Positions 26,119 through 36,358 are shown, counted from the stretch's first letter. The stretch: DNA of 64,000 nucleotides from Chryseobacterium sp. KLBC 52 (GCF_003347605.1 NZ_QDFZ01000007.1:1-64000); one strand, 5' to 3'. Numbers and translations are program-made. Notes: generated by a model from the letters alone, not told the origin.

Positions 26119-28704
26119 ATGAAGAATAAGACAGAAATTGTCACTATTTTCACCAGAAAAACTTTAGGACTTACATTAGTACTTTCGGCGGCAGCACTGG
26201 CTTTTGCACAAGAAAAGGCTGGAGTTTCAGGAATCATTGTCAACAAAAAAAATCAACCGGTTCCTTACGCTTCTGTAACTTTCAGCAATAAAGCCAACAA
26301 GACTTTAAGTGATGCTGTACTAACTGATGAAAAAGGGCAATATACCCTTCAGCTTATGCCAGGAGACTATGACATTACCGTAGAAGCGATTGATTATAAA
26401 AAAAGTGTAGTCAGCAAAAATATTGCAAAAGCAGGTAATATCGGTGCTCTGTCTATTGAAGCAGAGGCTACCTCTACTGTAGATGGCAAAACGAAAGAAA
26501 TACAGGGTGTTGTTATTACCGCATCAGCAGCCAAAGCATATAAAGTAGAGCTTGATAAGAAAACATATGATCCGTCACAGGATATTGTGAGCAAAGGAGG
26601 AAATCTTCAGGATGTTTTAACCAATGTTCCTTCGGTTTCCGTAGACACAGACGGAACAGTATCAATGAGAGGAAATTCAAATGTAAAATTTCTTATCAAC
26701 GGAAAGCCATCTTCTCTTCTTGGAATAGATGACGGAGCCAATGCTTTGCAGAGTATTCCGGCTGATCAGATTGAAAGAATAGAAGTAATTACCAACCCTT
26801 CTTCTAAATTTGAGGCAAGTGGAACTGCCGGTATTCTGAACATCATTCTTAAAAAGGATAAAAAGATGGGATTCAACGGTAGTGTAACCGGAACTTTAGG
26901 TTATCTTCCAAGAACCAATCTTAATGCAAATTTAAACTGGAGAAAAGGTAACTGGACCTGGTTCTTAAATGGCGGCGGCGGTTACCAGAAGAATGAAAGT
27001 ACCATGAAGAATACAACTACCAGAAAGGATGATATTGGCAGCTTAGCCTCAACAGCATTCCCTTTTACTCAGTATTCCCAACAAAATGGTAAGACAACCA
27101 GAGAAAGTGATACTTATAACGTGACGGCTGGTTTTACTCATGACTTCAGTGATAAGACTTCCATCAATTTCTCGGGAATGATCAGAAGTTTTGATACGGA
27201 TCAGACAGGTCTTAATTCTTATGATGAAAGGCAGTATACTACTCCTACTTCTGGTGTAAGCAATGTTTTAAGAGAAAGAAACAGCTTTGGAAATAATAAA
27301 AACCTGGCAACACAGTTTGATCTTGGGCTTGATCAGAAAATTGGAGATAATGGCCAGCTACTATCCGCATCCGCAAGTTACCAGACGAACAAAACAGACG
27401 GAACCAATAAGATTGAACAGAAAACATTTGTCAATAATCTTTTACAGCCTAATGGTAATGTTACTAATAATGTAATTACAGATTCTAAAACAGACACTTT
27501 CATTGGAAAAATCGATTATGAACTTCCAATAGGTGAAAAGTCTAAATTAGAAGCAGGAGCACGTTATGATTATAACAGGAACACGTATGATTATTTTGTA
27601 GACCAAAGTAATAACGGACAGCCTTCCTTTACAAGATTTGATTTTACAAGTAACACCGTATATTCTGAAAATATTCTTGGGGTGTATGCACAGTTTAAAA
27701 GTAAGATTGGAGAAAAATTTGCGTATCAGTTAGGATTAAGAAGTGAGACTTCAAAGATTGACGTTAATTTTCAAAATTATGATGTAAACGGAAACCCGGC
27801 AAATACTCCGGAGGTTAATAAAAACTATACTAAGTTCTTCCCTTCTGTATTTTTAAGCTATGATCTGGCCAAGAACAATCAGATCTTGTTAAACTATTCA
27901 AGAAGAATTAACCGTCCGAGAGCTTTTTCCCTGATTCCTTTTATGTCTTTTGATGATGACAGAAACTACTTCAAAGGAAACCCGAATCTTAATCCAACCT
28001 ATGAAAACTCTTTTGAAGTTGGATACAATCTTTCAAATAAAAAGATCACATTTAATCCAACTCTGTATTTTAAAAAGTCTGAAGATGAGCAAAACAGATA
28101 TCAATACATCGATGAGACCGGAGCTGTCAACACCATGCCTTTCAACGTGGGTACGGAGACCAACTATGGTTTGGATCTGAATGGAACTTACGATCCTTAC
28201 AGCTGGTGGAAAATAATGCTTTCTGCTGACCTTTACGGATATAAAAATACAGGAAGTTTTAACCTGTTCCCTGACAATCCACGAACTGTAAATGATTTCT
28301 CAGGTTCCGGATTTTCATACAGAATACGTTTTAACAATACATTTAAACCGACTAAAAACTTAAGCCTTCAAATCCAAAGTTTCTACAGAGCTGCTGAGAA
28401 AACAGCTATGAATGACAGAAAGGCAATGTATGGTATAGATTTAGGAGTAAGCCAGACCATCTGGAAAGGAAACGGAATTATAGGATTCAACATCAGAGAC
28501 ATCTTTAATACCCGAAAAATGAAAAACTTCTCTGATAATGCTCAGTTTACCCGAGAAATGGAAATGCAATGGCAGCCAAGACAATTTGCTCTATCCTTCA
28601 CTTATAAGTTCAAGCAAGGTGAGAAAATTGATGCCAAACCTAAAATTAAAAAAGATATTAATTCTAATACAAAAGGGGACGAAGAACAAGGCGGCCCAAT
28701 GTAA
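26119..28704 (+). CDS. TonB-dependent outer-membrane receptor family protein
   Basis: The 861-residue protein has a signal peptide, a carboxypeptidase-regulatory-like beta-sandwich (about 34-115, GVSGIIVNKKNQPVPYASV), a plug domain (about 145-240, with DVLTNVPSVSVDTDGTVSMRG and IERIEVITNPSSKFEASG), and an outer-membrane barrel ending in aromatic strands (LSFTYKFKQG). This layout is that of the 'outer membrane beta-barrel' group related to but distinct from SusC. Its ligand is unknown, and no SusD partner lies beside it. The tail after the last strand is an unusual charged extension of about 30 residues. A terminator follows. Confidence 0.9.
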   Translation: MKNKTEIVTIFTRKTLGLTLVLSAAALAFAQEKAGVSGIIVNKKNQPVPYASVTFSNKANKTLSDAVLTDEKGQYTLQLMPGDYDITVEAIDYKKSVVSKNIAKAGNIGALSIEAEATSTVDGKTKEIQGVVITASAAKAYKVELDKKTYDPSQDIVSKGGNLQDVLTNVPSVSVDTDGTVSMRGNSNVKFLINGKPSSLLGIDDGANALQSIPADQIERIEVITNPSSKFEASGTAGILNIILKKDKKMGFNGSVTGTLGYLPRTNLNANLNWRKGNWTWFLNGGGGYQKNESTMKNTTTRKDDIGSLASTAFPFTQYSQQNGKTTRESDTYNVTAGFTHDFSDKTSINFSGMIRSFDTDQTGLNSYDERQYTTPTSGVSNVLRERNSFGNNKNLATQFDLGLDQKIGDNGQLLSASASYQTNKTDGTNKIEQKTFVNNLLQPNGNVTNNVITDSKTDTFIGKIDYELPIGEKSKLEAGARYDYNRNTYDYFVDQSNNGQPSFTRFDFTSNTVYSENILGVYAQFKSKIGEKFAYQLGLRSETSKIDVNFQNYDVNGNPANTPEVNKNYTKFFPSVFLSYDLAKNNQILLNYSRRINRPRAFSLIPFMSFDDDRNYFKGNPNLNPTYENSFEVGYNLSNKKITFNPTLYFKKSEDEQNRYQYIDETGAVNTMPFNVGTETNYGLDLNGTYDPYSWWKIMLSADLYGYKNTGSFNLFPDNPRTVNDFSGSGFSYRIRFNNTFKPTKNLSLQIQSFYRAAEKTAMNDRKAMYGIDLGVSQTIWKGNGIIGFNIRDIFNTRKMKNFSDNAQFTREMEMQWQPRQFALSFTYKFKQGEKIDAKPKIKKDINSNTKGDEEQGGPM

Positions 28705-28710
28705 TACAGC

Positions 28711-28743
28711 AAAAATCCCGAAAGAAACTTTCGGGATTTTTTA
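28711..28743. terminator. Bidirectional rho-independent terminator
   Basis: The 14-bp stem AAAAATCCCGAAAG / CTTTCGGGATTTTT with a 3-base loop lies between the convergent receptor and nucleotidyltransferase genes. Confidence 0.9.
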
Positions 28744-28749
28744 TTTCTG

Positions 28750-29202
28750 TTATTTTACAGGTTCTGCTTTTGTGTATTTTTCTTTTTCAGCTTCATAAAT
28801 TCTCCTTCTCAGATCACTGGTGGAAAACCGATGGTCTCTTTTGTTGAAAAATAGCTCAATTCCTTTTTCCTCACAGTATTTTTTCCCTGTAAAGTCTCTG
28901 TCCATATAATCATCTCCAATGATTCTTACATCAATCACAAATGATTTAAGGATATCCAACAGGTCTTCTTCTGTGTAATAAGGAACAATCTCATCCACAG
29001 CATTCACTGCCTTTAGCTGAATATATCTTTCAACAATAGTCTGGCTTGGCTTATTTTTGTTTGGTCGATCGTGGGACGGATCAATTTGAAGTCCGACGAT
29101 TAAATAGTCACATACCGTTTTAGCTTCTTCAAGCATTTTGATGTGGCCCGCATGTAATAAGTCAAATGACGAAAATGTAATACCTATTCTCTGTGTCTTC
29201 AT
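28750..29202 (-). CDS. Cytidylyltransferase-like nucleotidyltransferase (TagD/RfaE-like)
   Basis: The 150-residue single-domain protein has the HxGH nucleotide-binding motif (SFDLLHAGHIKML) near its start and the second signature STSDLRRRI near its end, as in glycerol-3-phosphate cytidylyltransferases and related enzymes. It lacks an RfaE kinase part. It would join a CTP- or ATP-derived nucleotide to a phosphorylated small molecule. It lies next to galE and a sugar aminotransferase, which supports a role in surface polysaccharide or teichoic-like precursor synthesis, but the substrate is inference. Confidence 0.8.
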   Translation of the reverse strand: MKTQRIGITFSSFDLLHAGHIKMLEEAKTVCDYLIVGLQIDPSHDRPNKNKPSQTIVERYIQLKAVNAVDEIVPYYTEEDLLDILKSFVIDVRIIGDDYMDRDFTGKKYCEEKGIELFFNKRDHRFSTSDLRRRIYEAEKEKYTKAEPVK

Positions 29203-29338
29203 ACTAATTTTAAATTAAAGCTTCCGTAAATAAATGTTCTTAAAAGGTAAAACAATGAATATTCAGGAAGATGTTTTTGTAATTTGTTTTATGATCGTTT
29301 AAATTCTTCTTTCAATATAAGCATTTCTCAATGCTAAA

Positions 29339-30361
29339 TTACGAATTTCTGGTGTTCAGATATTTTTGCCATTCCCAAACTGTTCTTAAAGCCTCTTCAA
29401 GCGAGGTTTCAGACTTCCAGTGAAGTTCCTTGCCTGCTTTTTCAGGGTTGGCATAGGCAATCGTGATATCTCCTTCTCTTCTGTCGCAGATCTGATAAGG
29501 CACCTCTACACTATTGGCTTTTTCAAATGCTTTCACTACTTCCAGTACAGATGAGCCTTTTCCTGTTCCCAGGTTGTAGATGTCTATAACAGTATCCGAT
29601 GAAGAGTCGTCTATCAGTTTCTTTAATGCGGCAACGTGTGCTTTTGCCAGGTCAACAACATAGATATAATCACGAACGGCCGTTCCATCCTCAGTAGGAT
29701 AATCATCTCCCCAGATATTCAGTTTCTCACGTACTCCGGAAGCCGTCTGCATTACATAAGGTACTAAATTATTAGGAATCCCTATCGGCAATTCTCCCAG
29801 TTTTCCGGAAGGATGAGCTCCGATTGGATTAAAATACCTTAATAGTGATATTTTACTTTGATAGGCTTTTGCAAAATCAATCAGGATCTGTTCTCCCATT
29901 TGTTTTGTTTTCCCATAGACACTTTCAGGGGTTTTCAACGGGGTATTTTCATCTATCGGCATTACATCTGCCTGTCCGTATACCGTACATGATGAGCTGA
30001 AAATAAAGTTGGAGATCTTTCTTGTTTTAAATTCCTGAAGAATATTAATCAAAGAAAACAGATTATTCTCGTAATAATCTACAGGAATGATCTGACTCTC
30101 TCCTACCGCTTTAGACGCAGCAAAATTGATACAGCCATCAATCTGATGAGCATCAAACACCTGAGTAAGAAGTTCTTTTCTTCTTAAATCAAAAGGATAA
30201 AAAACAGGCTTCTTACCTGTAATTTCCTCTATATTTTTTAAAATAAACCTTTCCGTGTTGGATAAATCATCTACAATAACCACTTCAAAGCCGTTATTAA
30301 GAAGTTCTACAACAGTGTGAGAACCAATATATCCAAGTCCACCTGTAACAAGTATTGCCAT
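29339..30361 (-). CDS. galE: UDP-glucose 4-epimerase GalE
   Basis: The 340-residue short-chain dehydrogenase/reductase interconverts UDP-glucose and UDP-galactose with bound NAD+. The Rossmann motif TGGLGYIGSH is at 6-15, the catalytic pair Y149/K153 is in SVYGKTK with the Ser-Ser-Cys preceding it (FSSSCTVYG, 122-129), and the NPIGAHPSG and GTGKGSSVLEV blocks match GalE itself rather than WbpP or RmlB. It is the third gene of a minus-strand run after the DegT aminotransferase and a small membrane protein. Confidence 0.95.
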   Translation of the reverse strand: MAILVTGGLGYIGSHTVVELLNNGFEVVIVDDLSNTERFILKNIEEITGKKPVFYPFDLRRKELLTQVFDAHQIDGCINFAASKAVGESQIIPVDYYENNLFSLINILQEFKTRKISNFIFSSSCTVYGQADVMPIDENTPLKTPESVYGKTKQMGEQILIDFAKAYQSKISLLRYFNPIGAHPSGKLGELPIGIPNNLVPYVMQTASGVREKLNIWGDDYPTEDGTAVRDYIYVVDLAKAHVAALKKLIDDSSSDTVIDIYNLGTGKGSSVLEVVKAFEKANSVEVPYQICDRREGDITIAYANPEKAGKELHWKSETSLEEALRTVWEWQKYLNTRNS

Positions 30362-30382
30362 TTTTTTATCTTTTGTGCTTTC

Positions 30383-30793
30383 TTAGTCTTTGTGTTCTCC
30401 TATACTTTCAATTTCGTTAACTCCATTATAATTTTTCACTTTAAATACATTAACAATCAGTAAACTCAATATGAGGATAGTTAATAATTTAAAAGTAAAA
30501 TGTTCTAAAATATTATTTCCATTTAAAAATCCAAGTAGTAGAGGGTAACCTAAAACAAAGATGGATAAAAATAAACTAAGATTTAAAAACAAAATAGCTT
30601 TATCATATTTTTCTACAAGATTGACAAAAGCAGATGAGTTAATAACTAACGAAATAGTAATAAGTAATGTTTTAAAAAGATTAAAGTCATTAAATATTTC
30701 AAGAACTGAAAATGCTGATATTATAAAAAAAACTAAGCTGATTAAAACGGCTAAGTAGTATACCAGCTTATATTTAAATATCTTTCTTTTCAT
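30383..30793 (-). CDS. Small membrane protein of unknown function
   Basis: This 136-residue protein has four predicted membrane helices (about 10-32, 36-60, 66-88 and 95-117), a basic N-terminus (MKRKIFKYK) and an acidic tail. I do not recognise a family. It begins 3 bases after the aminotransferase stop and ends 21 bases before galE, so it is embedded in a sugar operon. Codon use is more AT-rich than in its neighbours, which may mean a young or poorly expressed gene. Confidence 0.65.
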   Translation of the reverse strand: MKRKIFKYKLVYYLAVLISLVFFIISAFSVLEIFNDFNLFKTLLITISLVINSSAFVNLVEKYDKAILFLNLSLFLSIFVLGYPLLLGFLNGNNILEHFTFKLLTILILSLLIVNVFKVKNYNGVNEIESIGEHKD

Positions 30794-30796
30794 TAA

Positions 30797-31921
30797 TTAT
30801 CCCATAAACTCAAGCACCGCATCCGTAATATACTTCAGCTGCTCTTCGTCCAATTCTGTATGCATTGGCAACGAAATTACCTGATCCAAAAGCTTATCAG
30901 TATTCACAAAGTCTGCAGCATTACTTTCCTGGAAGTAGGCTTTCTGCTTTCTTAATGCTACCGGATAATAGATCATTGCAGGAATTTCTTTTTCCGCTAA
31001 AAACTTCTGAAGCTCATTACGTTTTCCATTCAGTATTCTTAACGTATACTGGTGGAATACGTGAGTAGAGTTCTCCGCTCTTTTTGGAGTCAGGATATTT
31101 GGGTTTCCTCCAAATGCTTCATCATAAAAATCAGCTGCTTTTCTTCTAGCTTCGTTATAAGAATCCAGGTGAGGAAGTTTCTTTCTTAAAACCGCTGCCT
31201 GAATGCTGTCCAAACGTGAGTTTACTCCTACCTCATCATGGTAATATCTTTCGTACATTCCATGGTTTACAATTCCTCTTAAACGGTGGGCTAATTCATC
31301 ATTATTGGTAAAAATAGCACCTCCGTCTCCATAGCATCCCAGGTTTTTTGAAGGGAAGAAAGAAGTGGTACCCACAGTAGACATTGTTCCTGCCTGTTTT
31401 ACACTTCCGTCAGAGAATGTATATTCTGAACCAATTGCCTGAGCATTGTCTTCAATAACAAATAAATTGTGTTCTTCAGCAATTTTTAAAATTTCTTCCA
31501 TGTTGGCACACTGTCCGAAAATATGCACCGGAATAATCGCTTTTGTTTTGGGCGTAATTGCTTTTTTAATCTGTTCCGTAGAAATTGTGAATGTATCATA
31601 ATCTACATCTACCAGTACAGACTTTAATTTAAGCAAGTGAATAACTTCTACCGTAGCAGCAAAAGTAAAATCAGCTGTGATAATTTCATCTCCTTCTTTC
31701 AGATCCAAAGCCATCAGGGCGATCTGTAATGCATCTGTACCATTGGCACACGGAATCACATGTTTTACGTCTAAATAAGACTCCAATTCATTCTGGAAAG
31801 ACTTTACTTCAGGACCGTTAATAAATGCCGCAGAATCCATTACATTCAAAACTGCATTGTCTACATCATTCTTTATTTTGTAATACTGACTTTGCAAGTC
31901 AACCATCTGAATTTTTTTCAT
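30797..31921 (-). CDS. DegT/DnrJ/EryC1 family sugar aminotransferase
   Basis: The 374-residue PLP enzyme transfers an amino group to a keto sugar nucleotide. The PLP lysine is K192 in SFFPSKNLGCYGDGG, the exact family signature; CANGTDALQIAL (58-69) and VIEDNAQAIGS (155-164) bind the cofactor phosphate and ring. It opens a four-gene minus-strand group with a membrane protein, galE and a nucleotidyltransferase, so it probably makes an amino sugar for a surface polysaccharide. The exact sugar product is not determinable. Confidence 0.9.
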   Translation of the reverse strand: MKKIQMVDLQSQYYKIKNDVDNAVLNVMDSAAFINGPEVKSFQNELESYLDVKHVIPCANGTDALQIALMALDLKEGDEIITADFTFAATVEVIHLLKLKSVLVDVDYDTFTISTEQIKKAITPKTKAIIPVHIFGQCANMEEILKIAEEHNLFVIEDNAQAIGSEYTFSDGSVKQAGTMSTVGTTSFFPSKNLGCYGDGGAIFTNNDELAHRLRGIVNHGMYERYYHDEVGVNSRLDSIQAAVLRKKLPHLDSYNEARRKAADFYDEAFGGNPNILTPKRAENSTHVFHQYTLRILNGKRNELQKFLAEKEIPAMIYYPVALRKQKAYFQESNAADFVNTDKLLDQVISLPMHTELDEEQLKYITDAVLEFMG

Positions 31922-32009
31922 ATACTAAATATTTCTGTAAAAATAAGGAATTTAAAATCCTATCAAAAATTTTATTGATTTTGTTTTTATCTTTATACAA
32001 ATAAATTTT

Positions 32010-33611
32010 ATGAAAAAACTTTTACTCTTTTGTTTCCTAACTGGTTACCTTACTGTTTCCGCACAAACGGAGCTCGTTTTTGTTTACTTCACGGATAAGC
32101 CTAATAAAGCTGCTTTTTACGCCAATCCGCTGTCAGAACTCAGCCAGAAATCACTCAACAGGCGTACCGCGCTGGGAATTCCGCTCAATGATCAGGATGC
32201 TCCTATTGAGCAGTCTTACCTTCAGAATCTTCAAAATTTGGGATTTGTTGTTACGGATTATTCAAAATGGCTTAATGGTGCGGCAGTCAATGCCACTCCT
32301 GCACAAAAAACATTACTTCAGGCTCAAACTTATGTTTCATCTGTTGAAAGTTTTGCCAGAAACAGCTCTACTACTGTGAAAACAACACCAGGAAAATGGA
32401 AGGACGATGCCAGCATCAATAAAACACTTACCAATTTTAATTACGGTTCCGGAGCCGGACAAATAGACCAGGTGAATATCCGCCCGCTTCATCTGGCAGG
32501 CTATACAGGAACAGGAGTTTCCATAGCGGTGATTGATGCCGGATTCCCAACGGTGAATACAGGAACTGCCTTTTCAAGATTGTGGACCAATAATCATATC
32601 AAGGCCTCTTATGATTTTGTAACCAAAACCGGAGATATTTACAATGCAGCGCTCAGTACTCATGGTTCTGTTGTGTTAGGTGCTATCGGTGGATATCTGC
32701 AGGATGTTTTTGTAGGAGCAGCACCTGATGCTGATTTTTATCTTTACCGAAGTGAAAATGCTGCTGTAGAAATCCCCGAAGAAGAGCTATACTGGATTGA
32801 AGCAGCTGAGGAAGCAGATCGAAAAGGGGTTGATATTATCACCTCATCTCTGGGATACAATATTTTTGACGAAAGCCGTTACAATTACACCTATGCCAAT
32901 ATGGACGGGAATACTTCTTTTATTGCCCGTGGAGCAGGTATTGCCGCTGAAAAAGGAATTTTTGTTCTTGCCGCAGCAGGTAACTCCGGACAACAGCCCT
33001 GGCATTATCTTTTGACACCCTCTGATAATGCTAAAGTATTTTCTATCGGATCTGTAGATTCAGCCGGAAATGCCTCCGGATTTTCTTCTTTCGGGCCTAA
33101 TGCTCTCGGAGTGGTAAAACCAGATGGAAGTACCCAGGGAACTGGCACAACAACCGTGTATGATAGTGCGACCTTAATTGTAAACGGAACTTCTATTGCT
33201 ACTCCTATTGCTGCCGGAGGTGTTGCATGTCTTATTCAGGCATTTCCAACGATGAACAGAGAGCAGATGAGAACAAAGCTAAGACAAACCGCTTCACTTT
33301 ATCCTCTTCATTCAGATCAGACGGGATATGGAATTCTTAATTTCGGAAGTTTATATAATCTGGTTCTAAATACCTCTGACACTGTAAAAAAAGAAACGTT
33401 TTCTATCTTCCCGAATCCTGCAAAAAGCATTCTGAATATTGCATCAGAACAAGAAGTTCAGTCCCTTGAAATTTATGATAACCTGGGGAGACTCATCAGA
33501 AAAAGCAACCACCAGAAATCTATAAAAGTAGAGGATTTTCCAAAGGGAACCTATTATCTGAAAATTCAGACGAAGGATAAAGTTTTCTATGAAAAATTCT
33601 TAAAAGAGTAA
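32010..33611 (+). CDS. T9SS-exported subtilisin-like serine protease (S8)
   Basis: The 533-residue precursor has a signal peptide (to about SAQ at 19), an N-terminal propeptide-like region (about 20-145), an S8 catalytic domain and a type IX sorting domain (about 460-533, IFPNPAKSILNI ... GTYYLKI ... FYEKFLKE). The triad is present: D176 in AVIDAG, H218 in STHGS and S395 in NGTSIATP, with the oxyanion Asn in AAAGNSG near 325. It is presumably secreted through the outer membrane and cleaved or anchored. A repeat region follows the gene. Confidence 0.93.
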   Translation: MKKLLLFCFLTGYLTVSAQTELVFVYFTDKPNKAAFYANPLSELSQKSLNRRTALGIPLNDQDAPIEQSYLQNLQNLGFVVTDYSKWLNGAAVNATPAQKTLLQAQTYVSSVESFARNSSTTVKTTPGKWKDDASINKTLTNFNYGSGAGQIDQVNIRPLHLAGYTGTGVSIAVIDAGFPTVNTGTAFSRLWTNNHIKASYDFVTKTGDIYNAALSTHGSVVLGAIGGYLQDVFVGAAPDADFYLYRSENAAVEIPEEELYWIEAAEEADRKGVDIITSSLGYNIFDESRYNYTYANMDGNTSFIARGAGIAAEKGIFVLAAAGNSGQQPWHYLLTPSDNAKVFSIGSVDSAGNASGFSSFGPNALGVVKPDGSTQGTGTTTVYDSATLIVNGTSIATPIAAGGVACLIQAFPTMNREQMRTKLRQTASLYPLHSDQTGYGILNFGSLYNLVLNTSDTVKKETFSIFPNPAKSILNIASEQEVQSLEIYDNLGRLIRKSNHQKSIKVEDFPKGTYYLKIQTKDKVFYEKFLKE

Positions 33612-33621
33612 TCTTTTTGTT

Positions 33622-33790
33622 TCTCGCAGATTATTCAGATTGAGCAGATTTAGTACAACATAAATATCTGTGTGATCTGCATAATCTGCGGGAGATATTC
33701 TTGTAAAACTGGTTGCAACCTATTTTGGCTAAAGCCCAAGGATGGGGCAAAAAAAAAGAATGGGCTTTGGCCCATTCCTATTGATATACT
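33622..33790. repeat. Two-module interspersed repeat (ATCTGC module plus GGCTAAAGCC module)
   Basis: Module 1 (33665-33696) reads ATCTGTGTGATCTGC ATAATCTGCGGGA; module 2 (33723-33784) has TTTTGGCTAAAGCCC and GAATGGGCTTTGGCCCATTC with a palindromic GGGCTTTGGCCC core. Both modules recur in the same order at 60660-60806. The region fills the 212-base gap between the protease gene and the end of ppc. Confidence 0.65.
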
Positions 33791-33823
33791 ATTGTACGAC
33801 AGGTACAAAACTTTCGTAATAAT

Positions 33824-36358
33824 TTATGCAGAATTTCTACTCGCATTGATATTCCCGAATAAGGAACGGGTTACCAGCTTTTCATAAGCCTCTTTGTTTC
33901 CTTCTCCTTTCTGAATTTTCATCAACGCATACTGCTGGATACTTAGCAATGGAAGGACAATCTTCTCACGGATCTTCACAGATTTTCTGGATAACGGATC
34001 TTCTTCCTGAAGCATTTTAAATCCTGTCAGCTCCAGCATAATGTCTCTTGAAAGCTCATATTCATCGAAAAGAACATTCCAGAATGCACCGAACTTCGGA
34101 TTGTTTTTGATATAGTAGGTCAAAGGGAAATAAGACTTATTCATACTCATCATGGAGTTCAAAACTAAAGTTTTAAAGAAGTCAGAACCTTTATACAATT
34201 CTCTTACTTCTTCAAATCTACCCTGTTCTTTCATCTTTTGCATCGCATATCCAAAACCAAAGAATCCTGGGACATTCTGTTTTACCTGTGACCATGAACC
34301 TACAAATGGAATGGCTCTCAGATCTTCAAATTTCAGTTCACTTCCGCTTCCTCTTTTGGAAGGGCGGCTTCCGATATTGGTTTTCCCGTAGTATTCAAGT
34401 GTACTCATTTCCTGAAGGTAAGGAACAAACATTGGGTGCGCTTTCAGATCTGAATATTTTTGATAGCTGATATCCGCCAACTCAATAATCAAAGCTCTTT
34501 CCTTCTCAGTAAGTTCTTTTTTGGCATTTTTGAATACGTCATTTTCCACTCCGGCTGTCAGAAGCTGCTCAAAGTTGTATTTTGCCTGTTCTTTATTTCC
34601 AAAAATACTGGTAATCGTCTGTCCCTGAATTGTCAGTTCTATTTTATTATTCGCAATCGTTTTTCCTTGAGAAGCATAGAAATCGTGGGTCTTCCCTCCT
34701 CCTCTGGCTGGTGGTCCGCCTCTACCGTCAAAGAATACCACTTTAATATTATTCTGCTCAGAAAGTTTTGTCAAAACTTCTTTGGCTTTATAAATTTCCC
34801 AGTTGGCTTTTAAATATCCTCCGTCTTTGGTTCCATCAGAGAATCCGAGCATGATCGTCTGCTGGTTTCCTCTTTTCTCAAGATGCTTTTTGTAAACTGG
34901 ATTATGATACAGCTCATTCATTACATGCTCTGCATTGGCAAGCCCTTCCATTGTTTCAAAGAGTGGAACAATATCCATATTGATAGCTTCATCTTGATAA
35001 CCGCATATTTTAAAGAATGCATATACATTCATAACATCTTTTACGGCATCAGAATTGGAAATAATATAACGGTTCATTCCTCTCAGTCCATTCAGATTCT
35101 GGATTTCTGTAACCTGAGAAACCGTTAACAGAGTATCTTTTACAATATCTTCGAAATCATTTGCTTTGACAGTTTCTGAAATCTGAATCAGTTTATTGAA
35201 CTTCTGTTCGTCATCAGCCTCTTCATTTCCGTAAACTTTTGCATATACTTCATCAATCACTTTCTGATGAATTCTGCTGTCCTGACGGATATCCAATGTT
35301 GCAAAGTGAGTCCCGAAAATCATCACACGGTCTCTGAAATTGACCAAAAGATCTAAAAACAAAGCGTTATGCTCATTGATTAATATTTTTTCTGCTTCAT
35401 TGGCTTTCTTTAAAATATCTTCAGCTTTAATGCTTTTCCCGTCAAAAATTGCAGCATACAGTTCTTCACTTAATTGGGTCAGCACTTCGGAAACACCTCT
35501 GAAACTTAATCTTCTTCTGATAAATTTCAAATGGCTGTAATAAGACTTCAGAATGGCTGAACGGAGTTCTTCTGCTACTCTTTTCGTTACCTCTGCGGTT
35601 ACAAAAGGATTTCCGTCTCTGTCTCCTCCCGGCCAGAAACCAAGCTGGATAATATCTTCATGAAGGTGGAAATGACCGTTCCCGAAAGTCTTTTTGATCT
35701 TTGTAAACAGTTCACCAATGGTATCATAATACACATATCTCAGGTAAGAAATAATGCTCAGCGCTTCATCTATCGGAGTCGGTTTTTCTTTGTTGACAAA
35801 AGGAGTTTTCCCCAGCTGCTGCAGAAGCATATCGATCTGCGTCACCGAATCACTGGTGATGGCCCCTCTCAAATCCTGAATAATTCTTTGTACTGAACTC
35901 GGATAAAACTGAGTCGGGTGCGCAGTAAATACAACCTTAACACTGAAATCTTTTAATTTCTCACGTACCTTTTCAATTTTATGATCCTGAAAAGAACGTT
36001 CAAAAAGATTCGTTACCGTTCCGTTATCACTTTCTGAATGGAGATTAGGAAATGCAGCATCTTCAATACTATCAAACAAAACTACCTGTCTTTCTATATA
36101 CTGGATGATCTTGAAAAGCAGTTCCAGTTTCTGCTCTTCGTTCTGAAGATCGGTATGGTTTTTAAAGAATTCTTCGACGATATCTTCAGGGGTTTTCCCT
36201 GCTTCATAACCGGTTCTGCTTTCTTCATAGAGAAACGGAAGCAGCATTCCGATATTCGTCATTTTATCATAAGGCAGGCTCATAAATAATGAATTGTAGA
36301 TCTGGAACTTATTTTCCACAATCTGCCTGAATTTTTCTGCGCGTTGGTCATGTATCAT
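33824..36358 (-). CDS. ppc: Phosphoenolpyruvate carboxylase
   Basis: I choose the start at 36358 (MIHDQRAEKF), giving 844 residues; the frame is open 69 bases further but that extension is not family-like. The enzyme adds bicarbonate to PEP to make oxaloacetate. Catalytic motifs are intact: H147 in VFTAHPTQ, GFWPGGDRDGNP at 240-251, and the mobile loop DGRGGPPARGGGKTHDF. LGFSDGTKDGG also matches. It is shorter than the E. coli enzyme and ends in NINASRNSA rather than the usual RNTG, as expected of a divergent Bacteroidetes branch or a real C-terminal difference. Confidence 0.93.
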   Translation of the reverse strand: MIHDQRAEKFRQIVENKFQIYNSLFMSLPYDKMTNIGMLLPFLYEESRTGYEAGKTPEDIVEEFFKNHTDLQNEEQKLELLFKIIQYIERQVVLFDSIEDAAFPNLHSESDNGTVTNLFERSFQDHKIEKVREKLKDFSVKVVFTAHPTQFYPSSVQRIIQDLRGAITSDSVTQIDMLLQQLGKTPFVNKEKPTPIDEALSIISYLRYVYYDTIGELFTKIKKTFGNGHFHLHEDIIQLGFWPGGDRDGNPFVTAEVTKRVAEELRSAILKSYYSHLKFIRRRLSFRGVSEVLTQLSEELYAAIFDGKSIKAEDILKKANEAEKILINEHNALFLDLLVNFRDRVMIFGTHFATLDIRQDSRIHQKVIDEVYAKVYGNEEADDEQKFNKLIQISETVKANDFEDIVKDTLLTVSQVTEIQNLNGLRGMNRYIISNSDAVKDVMNVYAFFKICGYQDEAINMDIVPLFETMEGLANAEHVMNELYHNPVYKKHLEKRGNQQTIMLGFSDGTKDGGYLKANWEIYKAKEVLTKLSEQNNIKVVFFDGRGGPPARGGGKTHDFYASQGKTIANNKIELTIQGQTITSIFGNKEQAKYNFEQLLTAGVENDVFKNAKKELTEKERALIIELADISYQKYSDLKAHPMFVPYLQEMSTLEYYGKTNIGSRPSKRGSGSELKFEDLRAIPFVGSWSQVKQNVPGFFGFGYAMQKMKEQGRFEEVRELYKGSDFFKTLVLNSMMSMNKSYFPLTYYIKNNPKFGAFWNVLFDEYELSRDIMLELTGFKMLQEEDPLSRKSVKIREKIVLPLLSIQQYALMKIQKGEGNKEAYEKLVTRSLFGNINASRNSA

